A DNA stretch of 44,754 nt from an uncultured Pirellulaceae bacterium. Its GTDB lineage: Bacteria; Planctomycetota; Planctomycetia; Pirellulales; Pirellulaceae. Of the stretch, positions 33,967-43,792 are shown piece after piece. Every line of letters starts with the position of its first letter. Position 1 is the first letter of the stretch. The notes beneath the pieces were generated by a model that worked only from the letters and a program-made list of their open reading frames with translations, was not told the DNA's origin and searched no databases. The DNA is taken from assembly GCA_938040995.1 (NCBI GenBank), contig CALHZT010000108.1, forward strand, positions 1 through 44,754. Reading direction: 5' to 3'. The position numbers and the translations under genes were made by a program.

Positions 33967-34032
33967 GTTGAAATTTTGGATTTTTTAAAGTGCGGCAGGC
34001 TGAAGCCTGTACTCCAACTTGAGGATGCCGAC

Positions 34033-36504
34033 TTACTTGAAAAGAGGCACCTTGGATCCGGCGGCGTCGCGACCGAAGGGAACCCACGCCAACGCCATGT
34101 GGCGAATGTCGATATCCGTCTTTCGCGGTTTGAGGAGTAACTCTTCGAGTTCAAGTGAGTCCGAATCGTAGCGCTGCTCGATCTCGGCGATCTCTTCCTC
34201 GATCTCACGCTGCAGCTCTTCAAATCGCTCGGTGTAGGCGATGACATCCTCTTCGGCGCGATGCACATCATCCGCCTGCTTTCGCGAACGGCCGACTCCT
34301 CTCGCTGCCGAAGCCGCGCGGCCAATATTCGTGCTACCAAACGTCTTGCGCCCGAGCACCGCGCCAAGCAAACTTGCACCGATCGAAATCGCCGATTGCA
34401 TCTTGGCACTCTTGGCTTCCTGCGCCTCCCGATCGACTCGCAATTCCGCCTTGCGAATACGCTCTTCAACTGTGTTGAGTTTGGACGCGTACTTCTTGCG
34501 AAGCTTTTCGACCATCTCATCGCGCTTCTCACGCGCCTCATCCGAAATGCGAATCCGGAAATCGCGTTCCGATTCACCGGGCTCAGAAACTACTTTCAGC
34601 TCGGCACATTTCAGAAGCACGTAGCGTCGCGACCGGTAAATGTGATCCGCCAGCGACTTTTTCCACGCCGTATATGATTTGCCCTTGCTCGCGTCTGGCG
34701 GCACATCCGCAAAACTTCCCGGGAACGGTGGTTCCTTCTCCAGGAAGTCCGGATTGATATCGATCGGCAGACAGTCGTCCCAGTCGATACCGAGTGCACC
34801 AACATCCAGATCTGCGAGCATCGCGAGATCCTCGTCGGCTGCCAGTCCCTTGCGGGTATCAACGAAGTGAACCTTGCCGAGTGCAATCAGTCGCGGTTCG
34901 TACGTGAGGTCCGGTTTGTTGTAAGCCACCGTCATTGGCATAAAAACCTGCGACACATCCGCGGGCAGCACTGGACGTTGAGGCGGCGGTGCTGCCGCCG
35001 GTTCGGGCGGCATCTCCGTGATCTCAGCCGCCATGGCAGGAGCCGCCGTGGCGAACTGCGGTTGAGCCGCCAGTCCGCCCTTCTTGTCCTTCATCAGCGT
35101 CTTGATCTGTGTCCGAGTCATCGGTCCCGCCAGATAGGACATCGCCCATCGCGTGTGGAACGTGACCGGAGCCGCGTCGTGCACGTTGTGCATCAGGAAC
35201 ACGCGTTTGCCGACACCCGAAAGAATGTCGCTAATCTCCTCGCGATCGAAACCACTACCGGCTTCGTTTGACGCACCCTGCAGGCCATCAAGCACGCGCT
35301 CTTTGTCCTGTTCGGTTTGCAATCGACCAAGGAACCAGGTCCCCGTATTCGACAACCCTTTGTAATCGAGGTCGACTGGATTCTGAGTCGCCAGAACCAG
35401 GCCCAACCCGTAGGCTCGCGCCTGCTTGAGCAACGTCAGCAACGGCTTTTTCGTTGGCGGATTCGCAACCGGCGGCATATAACCAAAAATCTCGTCGATG
35501 TAGAGCATCGCACGCAGGCTGGTAGTGCCCGGGCGAGTCCGCATCCAGCTGAGCGTCTGATTCAGCAACAACGACATGAAGAACATGCGTTCCGGATCGG
35601 ACAAATGCGCGATCGAAAAGATCGACACCTTGGGCTTCCCTTCGGGCGTGTACAACAGACGATCCACATCCATCGGCTCGCCCGTCATCCACGATTCAAA
35701 ACTCGGCGACGCGAGCAAATTGTTCATCGCCATCGCCAGCCCAAATCGATCCTTCGACGGATAAAACGATTCGAGATCCATCACGCCGACTTTCGCAACA
35801 GGCGGCGTTTGTACCATCTGGATCAGATTGCCAAGATCGACGGTCTGATTCTTCTCCCAGCAGTGGTCGAGAATCGTGGTAATCAGAATATGTTCACGCG
35901 ACTGGATCGGATCCGCATCAATGCCGAGCAGCGTCAGCAAGCTGGTTGCCGTTGTTGAAATACGGTCGCGGTACAAGTCGCCATCTTCGCGAACTTCGGG
36001 CGGCGGAGGCGCAAACGACGAGAGGATCGAGACGGGAATTCCCGCGTCGCTACCCGGCGTGTAGATATTGAAATCGACGGCATTCGCCAATCGCTGAATC
36101 CGGTCCGGACTCTGGTGCCAGTCACCAAGGCCTTTCTTCCAGAGTGCTGCTTTGTCGGCAGCCACATCATCAATCGACTTGCCCTCGCGAGTCGCATCTT
36201 CGGCATGCACCCACGGTTTGAAATCGGCCGGAGCCAACTCGGGAAAATTTAGCAGCAGATTCGTCAGATCGCCTTTTGGATCAACCACAAGGCAGGGGAT
36301 GCCGTCGATCGCGGCTTCTTCGATCATCGAGACGCCGAGGCCGGTCTTTCCGCTACCCGTCATGCCGACAACGCAGGCATGAGTCACCAGGTCTTTGGAA
36401 TCGTAGAGAAGAAGATTGTCACCCATTTCGCGGTTCGCAAGGTCGTACTCGCGACCAAGGTAAAACGCACCGAGCTTCTCATAAATGTGACTGAGATCTT
36501 CCAC
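34033..36504 (-). CDS. HerA/DUF87-like ATPase with C-terminal coiled coil
   Basis: 823 residues. The N-terminal ~480 are a HerA/FtsK-like ATPase: Walker A GMTGSGKT (47-54), DPKGDLTNLL, Walker B AMLYIDEIFGYMP and the sensor block LVLATQNPVDLDYKG. A linker rich in Pro and Ala follows (about 490-525). The last ~190 residues are charged and helical (about 660-800, AREKRDEMVEKLRKKYASKLN and similar), a probable coiled coil, broken by a Gly/Ala segment SIGASLLGAVLGRKTFG. Such ATPases pump or scan DNA as hexamers; HerA works with NurA in archaea. No nuclease is next to it. Start is GTG 36504, with GGAGG 5 bp upstream. Confidence 0.8.
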   Translation of the reverse strand: MEDLSHIYEKLGAFYLGREYDLANREMGDNLLLYDSKDLVTHACVVGMTGSGKTGLGVSMIEEAAIDGIPCLVVDPKGDLTNLLLNFPELAPADFKPWVHAEDATREGKSIDDVAADKAALWKKGLGDWHQSPDRIQRLANAVDFNIYTPGSDAGIPVSILSSFAPPPPEVREDGDLYRDRISTTATSLLTLLGIDADPIQSREHILITTILDHCWEKNQTVDLGNLIQMVQTPPVAKVGVMDLESFYPSKDRFGLAMAMNNLLASPSFESWMTGEPMDVDRLLYTPEGKPKVSIFSIAHLSDPERMFFMSLLLNQTLSWMRTRPGTTSLRAMLYIDEIFGYMPPVANPPTKKPLLTLLKQARAYGLGLVLATQNPVDLDYKGLSNTGTWFLGRLQTEQDKERVLDGLQGASNEAGSGFDREEISDILSGVGKRVFLMHNVHDAAPVTFHTRWAMSYLAGPMTRTQIKTLMKDKKGGLAAQPQFATAAPAMAAEITEMPPEPAAAPPPQRPVLPADVSQVFMPMTVAYNKPDLTYEPRLIALGKVHFVDTRKGLAADEDLAMLADLDVGALGIDWDDCLPIDINPDFLEKEPPFPGSFADVPPDASKGKSYTAWKKSLADHIYRSRRYVLLKCAELKVVSEPGESERDFRIRISDEAREKRDEMVEKLRKKYASKLNTVEERIRKAELRVDREAQEAKSAKMQSAISIGASLLGAVLGRKTFGSTNIGRAASAARGVGRSRKQADDVHRAEEDVIAYTERFEELQREIEEEIAEIEQRYDSDSLELEELLLKPRKTDIDIRHMALAWVPFGRDAAGSKVPLFK

Positions 36505-36781
36505 TGTCGCCTCCGTGATTTAACTCAAACTTTTCGTGCTCGCGAGCCGTCAGGCTGCCATGCGGCAGCGCAAATGCTCCAGCGATCATTGACCGACCGT
36601 CCTCAGCCGGTATCCCTCATGATTGGTGCATCAGTCTACACCATTCGGTTTAATTGGCGTAACGCCACCCACTCGCCCGACGGATGCGAATGGGGCGTGG
36701 AGAATATCGCCAATCTCCGCCCTCTGGGGGATTTGAACGTAGAATATCATCTACAGTTCCGACAATAATCATCGCCTGTCC

Positions 36782-39070
36782 ATGCAAACTTCTCTGCCGA
36801 AACGTACCGTCGCTCTCCTTGGAATTGGCCATACGAATGCGCACATTGTAAAGATGTGGCGGATGCAGCCGATTGCCGACACCCAACTGGTTTGCATCTC
36901 GAATCACGCCATCTCGACTTACTCGGGCATGCTCCCGGGTGTCCTCGCCGGGCAGTATCCTGTCGAGCGGATGGAGATCGACCTCGTTCGGTTGTGCGCG
37001 TCCGTCGGTGCAAGGTTGGTGCTGGATACCGTCACGGGAATCGACCGCGAACAGAAGCAGATCCAGTTCAAGTCGCGACCGCCCGTAAGCTACGATGTGC
37101 TGTCAATCGGCATTGGCAGCAAGCCCAATATGTCGAACGTTGATGCCAAGCCGGGCGGGCTGCTGGCGATCAAGCCGATGCAGACATTTCTTTCGCGGCT
37201 GAGGAAGCGGCTGAAGAAGTTGCGGTCGGTTGCGAATGAGCGGCCATTGCGAATCGGTATCGTCGGTGGCGGGGCTGGTGGAGTCGAAATTGCGTTCTGT
37301 TTGCCGAAGCGTATTGAGCGTGAACTTACCGATGCTGGCGTCAAGTTCCCCGCGGCGGAAGTGCATCTGTTTCAGTCGCGAGATCGGTTGGTGCCCGGCA
37401 TGTACGATTCGACAGCCGACATGGTGGAGCGTGAGCTGGTCAGGCAGGGCGTTGCGATTCACTTTGGCAAGTACGTTACCAAAGTACGCAACAAAGGTGT
37501 CACGTTAACGCCGCGACGAGGCGATGCCCAATCCGCGAACTCGAAGGCGGAGTCAGAATTCGTGCCGCTCGATCTCGTGCTCTGGGCGACTTCTGCGACA
37601 GCGCCGCCATCGCTTGGCAAGCTTGGGTTGCCGACGGACCAGCGCGGTTTTCTGCGAACCAAAGATACGCTCGAGTCGATTGCTGACCATTCCATTTTCG
37701 TCGTTGGTGACAGCGGAACGATTGACAATGTTGATCGACCCAAGGCAGGGATCTTCGCGGTTCGACAAGGTCCAATCCTGTTCGAAAATATCAAGAACAC
37801 GTTAAGGGCGGCTCCGAATGAAGTTTTCAAGCCGCAAAGCGACTACCTGAAGTTACTAAACACAGGTGACGGGAAAGCGATCGGTGAGTACCTCGGTCGC
37901 ACGTTCTTTTCGAAGTTTGCACTTCGATGGAAGGATTACATCGATGGCAAGTTCATGAACATGTACCAGGCCTATTCGCCGCCGATGATGGCGGATTCGA
38001 CGTCTGTGAATTCGGCCGAATCGGATGCGATGCGTTGCCTCGGTTGCGGTGGCAAAGTCAGTCAGTCGGTGCTCAGCCGCGTTTTCAAACGGCTGGAAAT
38101 CCGGCAACGACCCGAGGTGCTCATTGGGCTTGATTCAGCCGACGATGCTGCGGTTCTGAAGATGAATGGCCAGACTGCGGTGACGACAGACTTTTTTGCG
38201 GCTCCCCTGGACGATCCCTACCTCGTCGGGCGGATGGCAGCGCTGAATTCACTGAGCGATGTGTGGGCGATGAATGCTGAGCCGGTGGCGGCGTTGACGA
38301 TGGCGACTTTGCCCTTTGCTGATTCACGACATGAAAGCGCCCAGGAATCGTTGTTGCACGAATTGCTGAGCGGAGCCATCCATGAGTTCGACAAGGCGAA
38401 TGTAAGCCTGGTTGGCGGGCATACGATTGAAGGGCCGCGAACAACGATTGGATTTACCATTTTGGCGAACCAGAGCGCGAAGGCTCCGTGGACAAAAGCC
38501 GGAATGAAGAAGGGCGATCAGCTGGTACTGACGAAACCGATCGGTTCGGGCGTGCTACTGGCGGCTCATATGCAGGCGGAGTGTCGCGCGGCGTGGTACA
38601 TCGAACTGATGAAGCATCTCGTCGTGAGCAATGCCGCGGCGTCCGCGATCGCTGCAAAGCAAAAGCTGGCTGCGGTGACGGACGTGACGGGGTTTGGGTT
38701 GGCAAGTCATCTTTATGAAATGCTGGCGGCGTCCCAGGTTGGTGCCGAGTTGGATCTTGCCAGGATGAGCGTGCTGCCTGGTGCGGTAGAACTGGTCGGC
38801 AAGGGCATTGAAAGTACGTTGGCGCCGTCCAATCGAGTCGTCGAGCAGCATATCGATGCTCCTGCGCAGATGACCGACGATTTGAAATCGCGTTATGAAT
38901 TGCTGTTCGATCCGCAAACTTGCGGTGGGCTATTGTTGAGTGTTTCGCCCGCCAAGTCATCCGAGTTGATCGCGGAGCTTGGTCAAGTCGGGCTCGCGCC
39001 GGTTGTGATTGGCTCAGTGAAGAAGATGAAACACGATGCGCCGCGTATTCGGGTAAATAGCTCGACGTAG
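36782..39070 (+). CDS. selD: NDH-like oxidoreductase fused to selenophosphate synthase
   Basis: 762 residues in two parts. Residues 1-~400 are an FAD/NAD-dependent oxidoreductase of the NDH-2 type: ALLGIGHTNAHIV at the FAD site, RIGIVGGGAGGVEIAF at the NAD site and IFVVGDSG. Residues from ~417 are SelD (selenide, water dikinase), which makes selenophosphate from selenide and ATP. LGCGGK gives Cys422 and Lys425, matching Cys17 and Lys20 of the E. coli enzyme; the active residue is Cys, not Sec. DDAAVL, DFFAAPLDDPYLVGRMAALNS and LVGGHT are further landmarks. Such fusions are known from cyanobacteria and others. The oxidoreductase part may supply reduced selenium (inference). Confidence 0.92.
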   Translation: MQTSLPKRTVALLGIGHTNAHIVKMWRMQPIADTQLVCISNHAISTYSGMLPGVLAGQYPVERMEIDLVRLCASVGARLVLDTVTGIDREQKQIQFKSRPPVSYDVLSIGIGSKPNMSNVDAKPGGLLAIKPMQTFLSRLRKRLKKLRSVANERPLRIGIVGGGAGGVEIAFCLPKRIERELTDAGVKFPAAEVHLFQSRDRLVPGMYDSTADMVERELVRQGVAIHFGKYVTKVRNKGVTLTPRRGDAQSANSKAESEFVPLDLVLWATSATAPPSLGKLGLPTDQRGFLRTKDTLESIADHSIFVVGDSGTIDNVDRPKAGIFAVRQGPILFENIKNTLRAAPNEVFKPQSDYLKLLNTGDGKAIGEYLGRTFFSKFALRWKDYIDGKFMNMYQAYSPPMMADSTSVNSAESDAMRCLGCGGKVSQSVLSRVFKRLEIRQRPEVLIGLDSADDAAVLKMNGQTAVTTDFFAAPLDDPYLVGRMAALNSLSDVWAMNAEPVAALTMATLPFADSRHESAQESLLHELLSGAIHEFDKANVSLVGGHTIEGPRTTIGFTILANQSAKAPWTKAGMKKGDQLVLTKPIGSGVLLAAHMQAECRAAWYIELMKHLVVSNAAASAIAAKQKLAAVTDVTGFGLASHLYEMLAASQVGAELDLARMSVLPGAVELVGKGIESTLAPSNRVVEQHIDAPAQMTDDLKSRYELLFDPQTCGGLLLSVSPAKSSELIAELGQVGLAPVVIGSVKKMKHDAPRIRVNSST

Positions 39071-39076
39071 TCGACG

Positions 39077-39434
39077 TAGGCCGGCAACAAGCGGAATTGG
39101 ATGACAGATTCTTGAAGTTGTTCAGGCCGCGCTGTTCCGGCAATGGAAGCGGTTTGTCGGTTGGAAGTCTTCCCCGATGGCGGCCGGAATTGCCGGAACT
39201 GCGCGGCGTCAACGTTTGTGGAGTGGCGAGCGATTTCGCCGCTTGTTGCCGGCCTACGACCTGCTTCCGAGAGTCGGTGTCAAAAGCTCGACGTCGGCCG
39301 CGCTGTTCCGGCAATGGAAGCGGTTTGTCGGTTGGAAGTCTTCCGCAATGGCGGCCGGAATTGCCGGAACTGCGCGGCGTCAACGTTTGTGAAGTGGCGA
39401 GCGATTTCGCCGCTTGTTGCCGGCCTACGACCAC
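39077..39434. repeat. Tandem 171-bp repeat with internal palindromes
   Basis: Unit 1 starts at 39125 (GGCCGCGCTGTTCCGGCAAT) and unit 2 at 39296; they are almost identical over ~140 bp. Within each, CCGCGCTGTTCCGGCAAT is answered by ATTGCCGGAACTGCGCGG in reverse. CCGCTTGTTGCCGGCCTA at 39239 and 39410 has its complement at 39077-39094, right after selD. No gene is seen in 39071-39462. Confidence 0.9.
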
Positions 39435-39462
39435 GACCTCGCACCGATCCGAAATTCGGCAG

Positions 39463-39882
39463 TTACTTCAATGCATCAATTGCATCTTGCCCGACTTCTT
39501 CGACCATTCCATCGGCGTAGCAAAGAAGGTACCTGCCATCCACGCCGGTGGCTTCGTGCCCAACGATCATGCCGTACGGACCTTGCTTGATGTCTTTCCC
39601 GTAATACATCACATAAGGTTGGCCGTCCCGGTCGGAGACGAACAGCTTGTCGAGGTTGCCGTCAAAATCTTCTTTGGGCAAGCCGTCCACGAAAGTGCGG
39701 AATGCCTGCTCATCGGCTGGGGGTACACCACGTGAGCTGTTGTAGACTAAAGAGTACAGCCGCGCGAGTTTCGCAATGTTTGATCCATTCGGATTCGAAC
39801 TTGCCGAATCGCCGGAACCACATCCAGCAGCCGCCGGGATGATCAGGAGCAACAGGCAGAAGAGAGAAGTAAGCCGATTCAC
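39463..39882 (-). CDS. Small lipoprotein downstream of a DUF1559 gene
   Basis: 139 residues from GTG 39882, chosen because GGAG lies 6 bp upstream and the next residues (NRLTSLFCLLLL) form a lipoprotein signal with lipobox AAAGC. A longer ATG frame to 39930 would bury that signal. The mature part contains a compact domain (about residues 45-139) with RGVPPADEQAF and YGMIVGHEATGVDGRYLL. In planctomycetes such small lipoproteins often follow DUF1559 genes, as here at 106 bp, so the two may work together. Function unknown. Confidence 0.75.
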   Translation of the reverse strand: MNRLTSLFCLLLLIIPAAAGCGSGDSASSNPNGSNIAKLARLYSLVYNSSRGVPPADEQAFRTFVDGLPKEDFDGNLDKLFVSDRDGQPYVMYYGKDIKQGPYGMIVGHEATGVDGRYLLCYADGMVEEVGQDAIDALK

Positions 39883-39988
39883 GTGAATCTCCGATTTTTT
39901 GGCTGACGATGAAAAGGTGACTACCAACAACTATCGCGTGCCGTGAAGCACGCGATAGGAGTATCTGCTACGGCGTTTGCCATGGTCT

Positions 39989-41050
39989 CTATAGAGAATT
40001 GAAATCGACGATCAACCCGTCGGCACGGTGCCCCATGTTGTTCCAGTTCTGTGGATCGATTCCGTAGCTAATGAAGTGGACGGCGCCATCGCCAAACACA
40101 ACGTTGATGCCACTGGTGTGGGCTGATCCCGGTGCGATCGTCGCTGGACGTCCGATTGGATCCGGAGTGTCACGAATTGGAGGACACGCTGTCGTTCGGA
40201 CCGTATCCAGATCCCAGCCATCCGACCATCCGCGATCGTCATCCGCCTTAACCGGTTCGTAAGGCATCGAAAGAAACTTCTCGGCAACGAGTGCGGTCTT
40301 GCTCATCCCGTCCTTGATCTGGCGAATGCTGATCGGCCTTCCGTATCCCATGTCTTTGACTTCACCGTCACGGCTGAAGTGAGAGCTTCGGGTAATGGCG
40401 CCCCAGTAACCCAGGTACCTTGTTCCCAGTTCTTCCTTGGTCTTCATTTGACCGAAGTGAACGTTGGAATATAAGACATCGCCCCAGTATCCCATTCCTC
40501 GCCGACAGCCCTCGGTGAGTCCGTCATTGCCGACTTGCAACAGGCGTTCGAATGTGGCTTGCCCAAGGACTTCGGCAGTCGGCATTGGTTGGAGTGATGC
40601 GTAGTCCATCATCCAGTAGGTATTGCCATCGTCAGGTACCTTGGATGTTGGAGGACGTCTCGAGGGGCAGAAGTACATGTTGACCGGCGATTGGCCGATT
40701 GCCAGAGTTGTCGTCAGGCCATGAATGGCGTTCTCTTCAAGGTAGGGGAGAATCTGGAATGCCCAGCTTAGACCCTGCTTCGAAGGCCCAAGGGCCTTAC
40801 CTCCATTGGAGTAGTCTTCGATTTCTGGCCAAGGTGCGATACCACCCGTCGGCATTGAGCTGATGGCACTTTCAAGATTTAAAATCGCCAAGCCGATTTG
40901 GCGTGTGCCGTTCATGCACTGTGTTCGGCGAGCGGCTTCACGAGCCGTTTGAACAGCTGGCAACAAAAGCGCGACGAGAATGCCGATAATGGCAATCACC
41001 ACGAGCAGTTCCACCAATGTGAAACCACGGGGAAGTCTGGACGTTCGCAT
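39989..41050 (-). CDS. DUF1559 prepilin-like protein (H-X9-DG)
   Basis: 353 residues. The N-terminus has a type IV pilin-like cleavage site and helix, [18 protein letters not shown], with Glu at the usual position after cleavage. The DUF1559 body follows, with [11 protein letters not shown] and [11 protein letters not shown]. The C-terminal H-X9-DG signature is [16 protein letters not shown]. Start is ATG 41050, with AAGGAG 6 bp upstream; the extension to 41083 is unlikely. This family is greatly expanded in planctomycetes and thought to form pseudopilin-like envelope structures; its role is not established. Confidence 0.9.
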   Translation of the reverse strand: MRTSRLPRGFTLVELLVVIAIIGILVALLLPAVQTAREAARRTQCMNGTRQIGLAILNLESAISSMPTGGIAPWPEIEDYSNGGKALGPSKQGLSWAFQILPYLEENAIHGLTTTLAIGQSPVNMYFCPSRRPPTSKVPDDGNTYWMMDYASLQPMPTAEVLGQATFERLLQVGNDGLTEGCRRGMGYWGDVLYSNVHFGQMKTKEELGTRYLGYWGAITRSSHFSRDGEVKDMGYGRPISIRQIKDGMSKTALVAEKFLSMPYEPVKADDDRGWSDGWDLDTVRTTACPPIRDTPDPIGRPATIAPGSAHTSGINVVFGDGAVHFISYGIDPQNWNNMGHRADGLIVDFNSL

Positions 41051-41296
41051 CGACCACTCCTTGAAAGGAAAGACTAATATCAAATGAATGACAAAGATCA
41101 GCTACCGGTACCGCTCCCAATTCCGTCTCAATCGTAGCTATGCGCAATACTTCGCGTCAAGCAAGTCCGGCGCAGACTTCGGGGAATCGAAGAACTTCGT
41201 GAAAATCTCGTTACGCCGGCTTGAACATCGGAAACGCCTTCGCCAAATTCACTGCTCGGATGGAATCGCGAAAACCAGAACAAGCGAGCGCTAAAG

Positions 41297-42346
41297 ATGT
41301 CTCAAGTTACCCTATGGTTCGGCACGAATGGCCCTCAGGGAATTTATCGGTCTTCTCTGAACCTCGATACAGGCGAAATAGCTCCGGCTGAGCAAGCCAC
41401 CCGAATGGAGCGGCCCGGTTTCCTTGTCTTGAATCGAAGTGGTTCCCGGCTGTACAGCACCGTTCGTACTGACACGCACGCGGTTGCGGCGTTTGAGATT
41501 TTGGGAACCGACCCGGCGAAGCGTACGCTGCAAGAGTTGAATCGAGTCGCAACGGGGATTCCAGGTCCGACACACGTCAGCCTCTCATCGGATGATGCTA
41601 CTCTTTTGGTGGCTCATTACTCGGGTGGAGGAGTCGCCGCGTTGCCGGTCAACGAAGATGGTTCTCTTGGCGAGTGCGCTTGTTCCATTCAGCACGAAGG
41701 TTCGAGTGTCGCGGAGCGTCAGGACGGTCCGCATCCTCACTGGATTGGAGAGACACCGTCCGGTCACCATGTTCTTGTTCCCGACTTGGGTACGGATCAA
41801 GTCGTCATGTACGAGCTTGATCGGGAAAAGCATGTCTTAACCGCAGCAGGTCATGGTAGTGTTCCGGCGGGATCCGGGCCGCGTCATATCGCTTTTCATC
41901 CAGAGAGTTCTCGCGTGTATGTTGCGAATGAACTCACACTGACGGTCACCGCATTCGATTATGATTCGCAGGCGGGAACGCTGACGGAAATCGGCACGTG
42001 GGAATCGTTGACTGATGGTCAGCGTAAAGTCGAATGTACGGCATCCGAAATTGCGATTTTGCCGAATGGCAAGTTTCTGTACCTCGGGATTCGCGGGAAT
42101 GACACCATCGCCGCATTCTCGATTGATGAAGCTACCGGTGCTTTGCAGTTGATCGAGCGGGAGCCGATTCGCGGAAGTTGGCCACGTCATTTTGCGGTCG
42201 ATCCCACGGGGCAATGGTTGGTAGCGGCTGGAGCGAATTCAGATACCGCCACCGTTTTCAGGATCGATCAGGAAACTGGGCGGCTTGTATTTACGGGCAA
42301 TACGATCCACGTTCCCAATTCGATTTGTGTGCTGTTTCAAGAGTAA
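41297..42346 (+). CDS. 6-phosphogluconolactonase-like beta-propeller (lactonase family)
   Basis: 349 residues of the YbhE/Pgl seven-bladed propeller family (PF10282). Landmarks are LWFGTNGPQGIY at the first blade, GPTHVSLSSDDATLLVAHYSGGGV, DGPHPHWIGETPSGHHVLVPDLGTDQV, SGPRHIAFHPESSRVYVANEL and WPRHFAVDPTGQWLVAAG. In E. coli the enzyme opens 6-phosphogluconolactone in the pentose phosphate pathway; other members have unknown substrates. No signal peptide, so cytoplasmic. Single gene, ATG 41297. Confidence 0.85.
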   Translation: MSQVTLWFGTNGPQGIYRSSLNLDTGEIAPAEQATRMERPGFLVLNRSGSRLYSTVRTDTHAVAAFEILGTDPAKRTLQELNRVATGIPGPTHVSLSSDDATLLVAHYSGGGVAALPVNEDGSLGECACSIQHEGSSVAERQDGPHPHWIGETPSGHHVLVPDLGTDQVVMYELDREKHVLTAAGHGSVPAGSGPRHIAFHPESSRVYVANELTLTVTAFDYDSQAGTLTEIGTWESLTDGQRKVECTASEIAILPNGKFLYLGIRGNDTIAAFSIDEATGALQLIEREPIRGSWPRHFAVDPTGQWLVAAGANSDTATVFRIDQETGRLVFTGNTIHVPNSICVLFQE

Positions 42347-42711
42347 GGATCGTTCGAGAAATTACTGCCTGATCTTCCTCCGTATTTCCCGCGCATGCGG
42401 GAATCCATTGAATCGGCTTGGCTTTTTTGATTCAGGGAAAGACATTGAGCGTTATTACGCTTCGAGTGGGTCCCCGCGTTCGCGGGGAAGACGGCCATAG
42501 GCCGTCAAATTGAGTCGTCATGAACCGATCTTCCTCCGTCTTTCCCGCGCAGGCGGGAATCTAACCTGGTCCGTCGAGATGGGCTATTTCGAAGCTGGTC
42601 CGGATAGGGCGTGAACAAGGGGATGCATTGTCGCTCTATATCTGCAGCAATGTCGTGACTATGATGGGATTGTTGACTAGCGGCGACTCTCATCAGGCGG
42701 CGAAGAGAATC
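42347..42711. repeat. REP-like hairpins in the gap before the DUF4956 gene
   Basis: Hairpins TTTCCCGCGCATGCGGGAAT (about 42386-42405) and TTTCCCGCGCAGGCGGGAAT (42541-42560) share the lead GATCTTCCTCCGT. Between them 42466-42506 is the inverted copy of the double hairpin at 32287-32327. No gene is seen unless the next gene begins earlier, at a TTG at 42628. Confidence 0.75.
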
Positions 42712-43353
42712 ATGTTTCTCGAAGTACCATTTTACGACGATGACCTCATCAAGCTGATTGTCCGGTTGGCGTTCAATGAATTCTTTATCGCCTTACTGAT
42801 ACTCTGCTGCTACTATCCCAATCAGAAGCGGAAGGCCTACGTTTTCACGTTCATCATGATGAACGTCACGGTGTTCTTCATCTGCTTTACGCTGAAGAAG
42901 CTGGAGTTGGGGCTGGGGATGGCGCTCGGTTTGTTCGCTGTCTTTGGCATGCTCAGGTATCGAACCGATCAGATACGTATCAAGGAGATGACGTATCTGT
43001 TTCTGGTCGTGGGGCTCGCGGTGATCAACGCGCTGTCCAACAAGAAAACGAGCTATGCAGAATTGGCGTTTGCCAATGGTATCCTCGTTCTGATCCCCGC
43101 AGTCATTGAGCGATTCAATAATTTAGGCAAGATGGCTCAGCAGGCGGTTGCTTACGACAATCTGGAGTTAATCAAGCCGGCTCGGCGAGCCGAATTGATC
43201 GCTGATCTACGCGAGCGGACTGGACTTAACGTTCAACGCGTCCAGGTGAAACGGATCAATTTGTGTAACGGCAGCGTGAATCTGACGCTGTATCACCAGG
43301 CGTCGGATGGTGACGGGGATGGCGAGGACGCGACGGGCGAAGAGCAGGCGTAG
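42712..43353 (+). CDS. DUF4956 membrane protein
   Basis: 213 residues from ATG 42712 (MFLEVPFYDDDL), the point where the family usually starts. Four or five helices are followed by a cytoplasmic domain. The signature is LGLFAVFGMLRYRTDQIRIKEMTYLF, partly quoted, then VINALSNKKTSY. The C-terminal part (LRERTGLNVQRVQVKRINL) is a small alpha/beta domain with an acidic end. Family members often sit by VTC-type polyphosphate polymerase or CotH genes, but none is present here. A TTG at 42628 with AAGGGG before it, or ATGs at 42661/42664, could add residues. Confidence 0.8.
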   Translation: MFLEVPFYDDDLIKLIVRLAFNEFFIALLILCCYYPNQKRKAYVFTFIMMNVTVFFICFTLKKLELGLGMALGLFAVFGMLRYRTDQIRIKEMTYLFLVVGLAVINALSNKKTSYAELAFANGILVLIPAVIERFNNLGKMAQQAVAYDNLELIKPARRAELIADLRERTGLNVQRVQVKRINLCNGSVNLTLYHQASDGDGDGEDATGEEQA

Positions 43354-43531
43354 GCGAACCGGGTTGCGTGTGCTTTTCGAAACGCAGAGACGCCGAGGCC
43401 GCAGAGAGTCAGAATTTCCTGCCTTCCTTTCTTCCTTATTCATGCAAGGCTCTACGCCAGGTTCTTTGGATTAAAGGAGAACTGCACAGTAGGTGGCACG
43501 GCGCTAGCCCAATAGCAATCATCCATATACT

Positions 43532-43560
43532 GAACCGGACGCGTTAGCGTCCGGTTCTTT
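43532..43560. terminator. Perfect GAACCGGACGC hairpin
   Basis: GAACCGGACGC-GTTA-GCGTCCGGTTC followed by TTT: an 11-bp perfect stem. It may serve as terminator or be a dispersed palindrome. The remainder of the 43354-43792 gap shows only an ACGCAGAGACGCCGAGGC-type repeat near 43381; no gene is seen. Confidence 0.6.
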
Positions 43561-43792
43561 AGTGGTGCCGGTTCGGATTTGTTTGTAAGGTTGAATGGGT
43601 TGGCCACGGGTAGCCGTGGTGTCTGTTTGGAGCCGTGGGCTCGCTCACAATCGTTCAACAGAGCTTGGTCCCGTCGTGGCTGAATTTCTTTGCCAAGTTC
43701 CTGACGCGGTGCTAGCACGCAATGGCGTTGGTAGCAGAACCTCTTCGGGCTAAAATTCCGGCCCACCAGATCATTTACGCAGGGAGGTGTTT

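Noticed and set aside
38454-39434. 326-codon frame on the minus strand
   Set aside because: Antisense to selD and then across the 171-bp tandem repeat. It is low-complexity Arg/Ser/Pro-rich translation without any motif.
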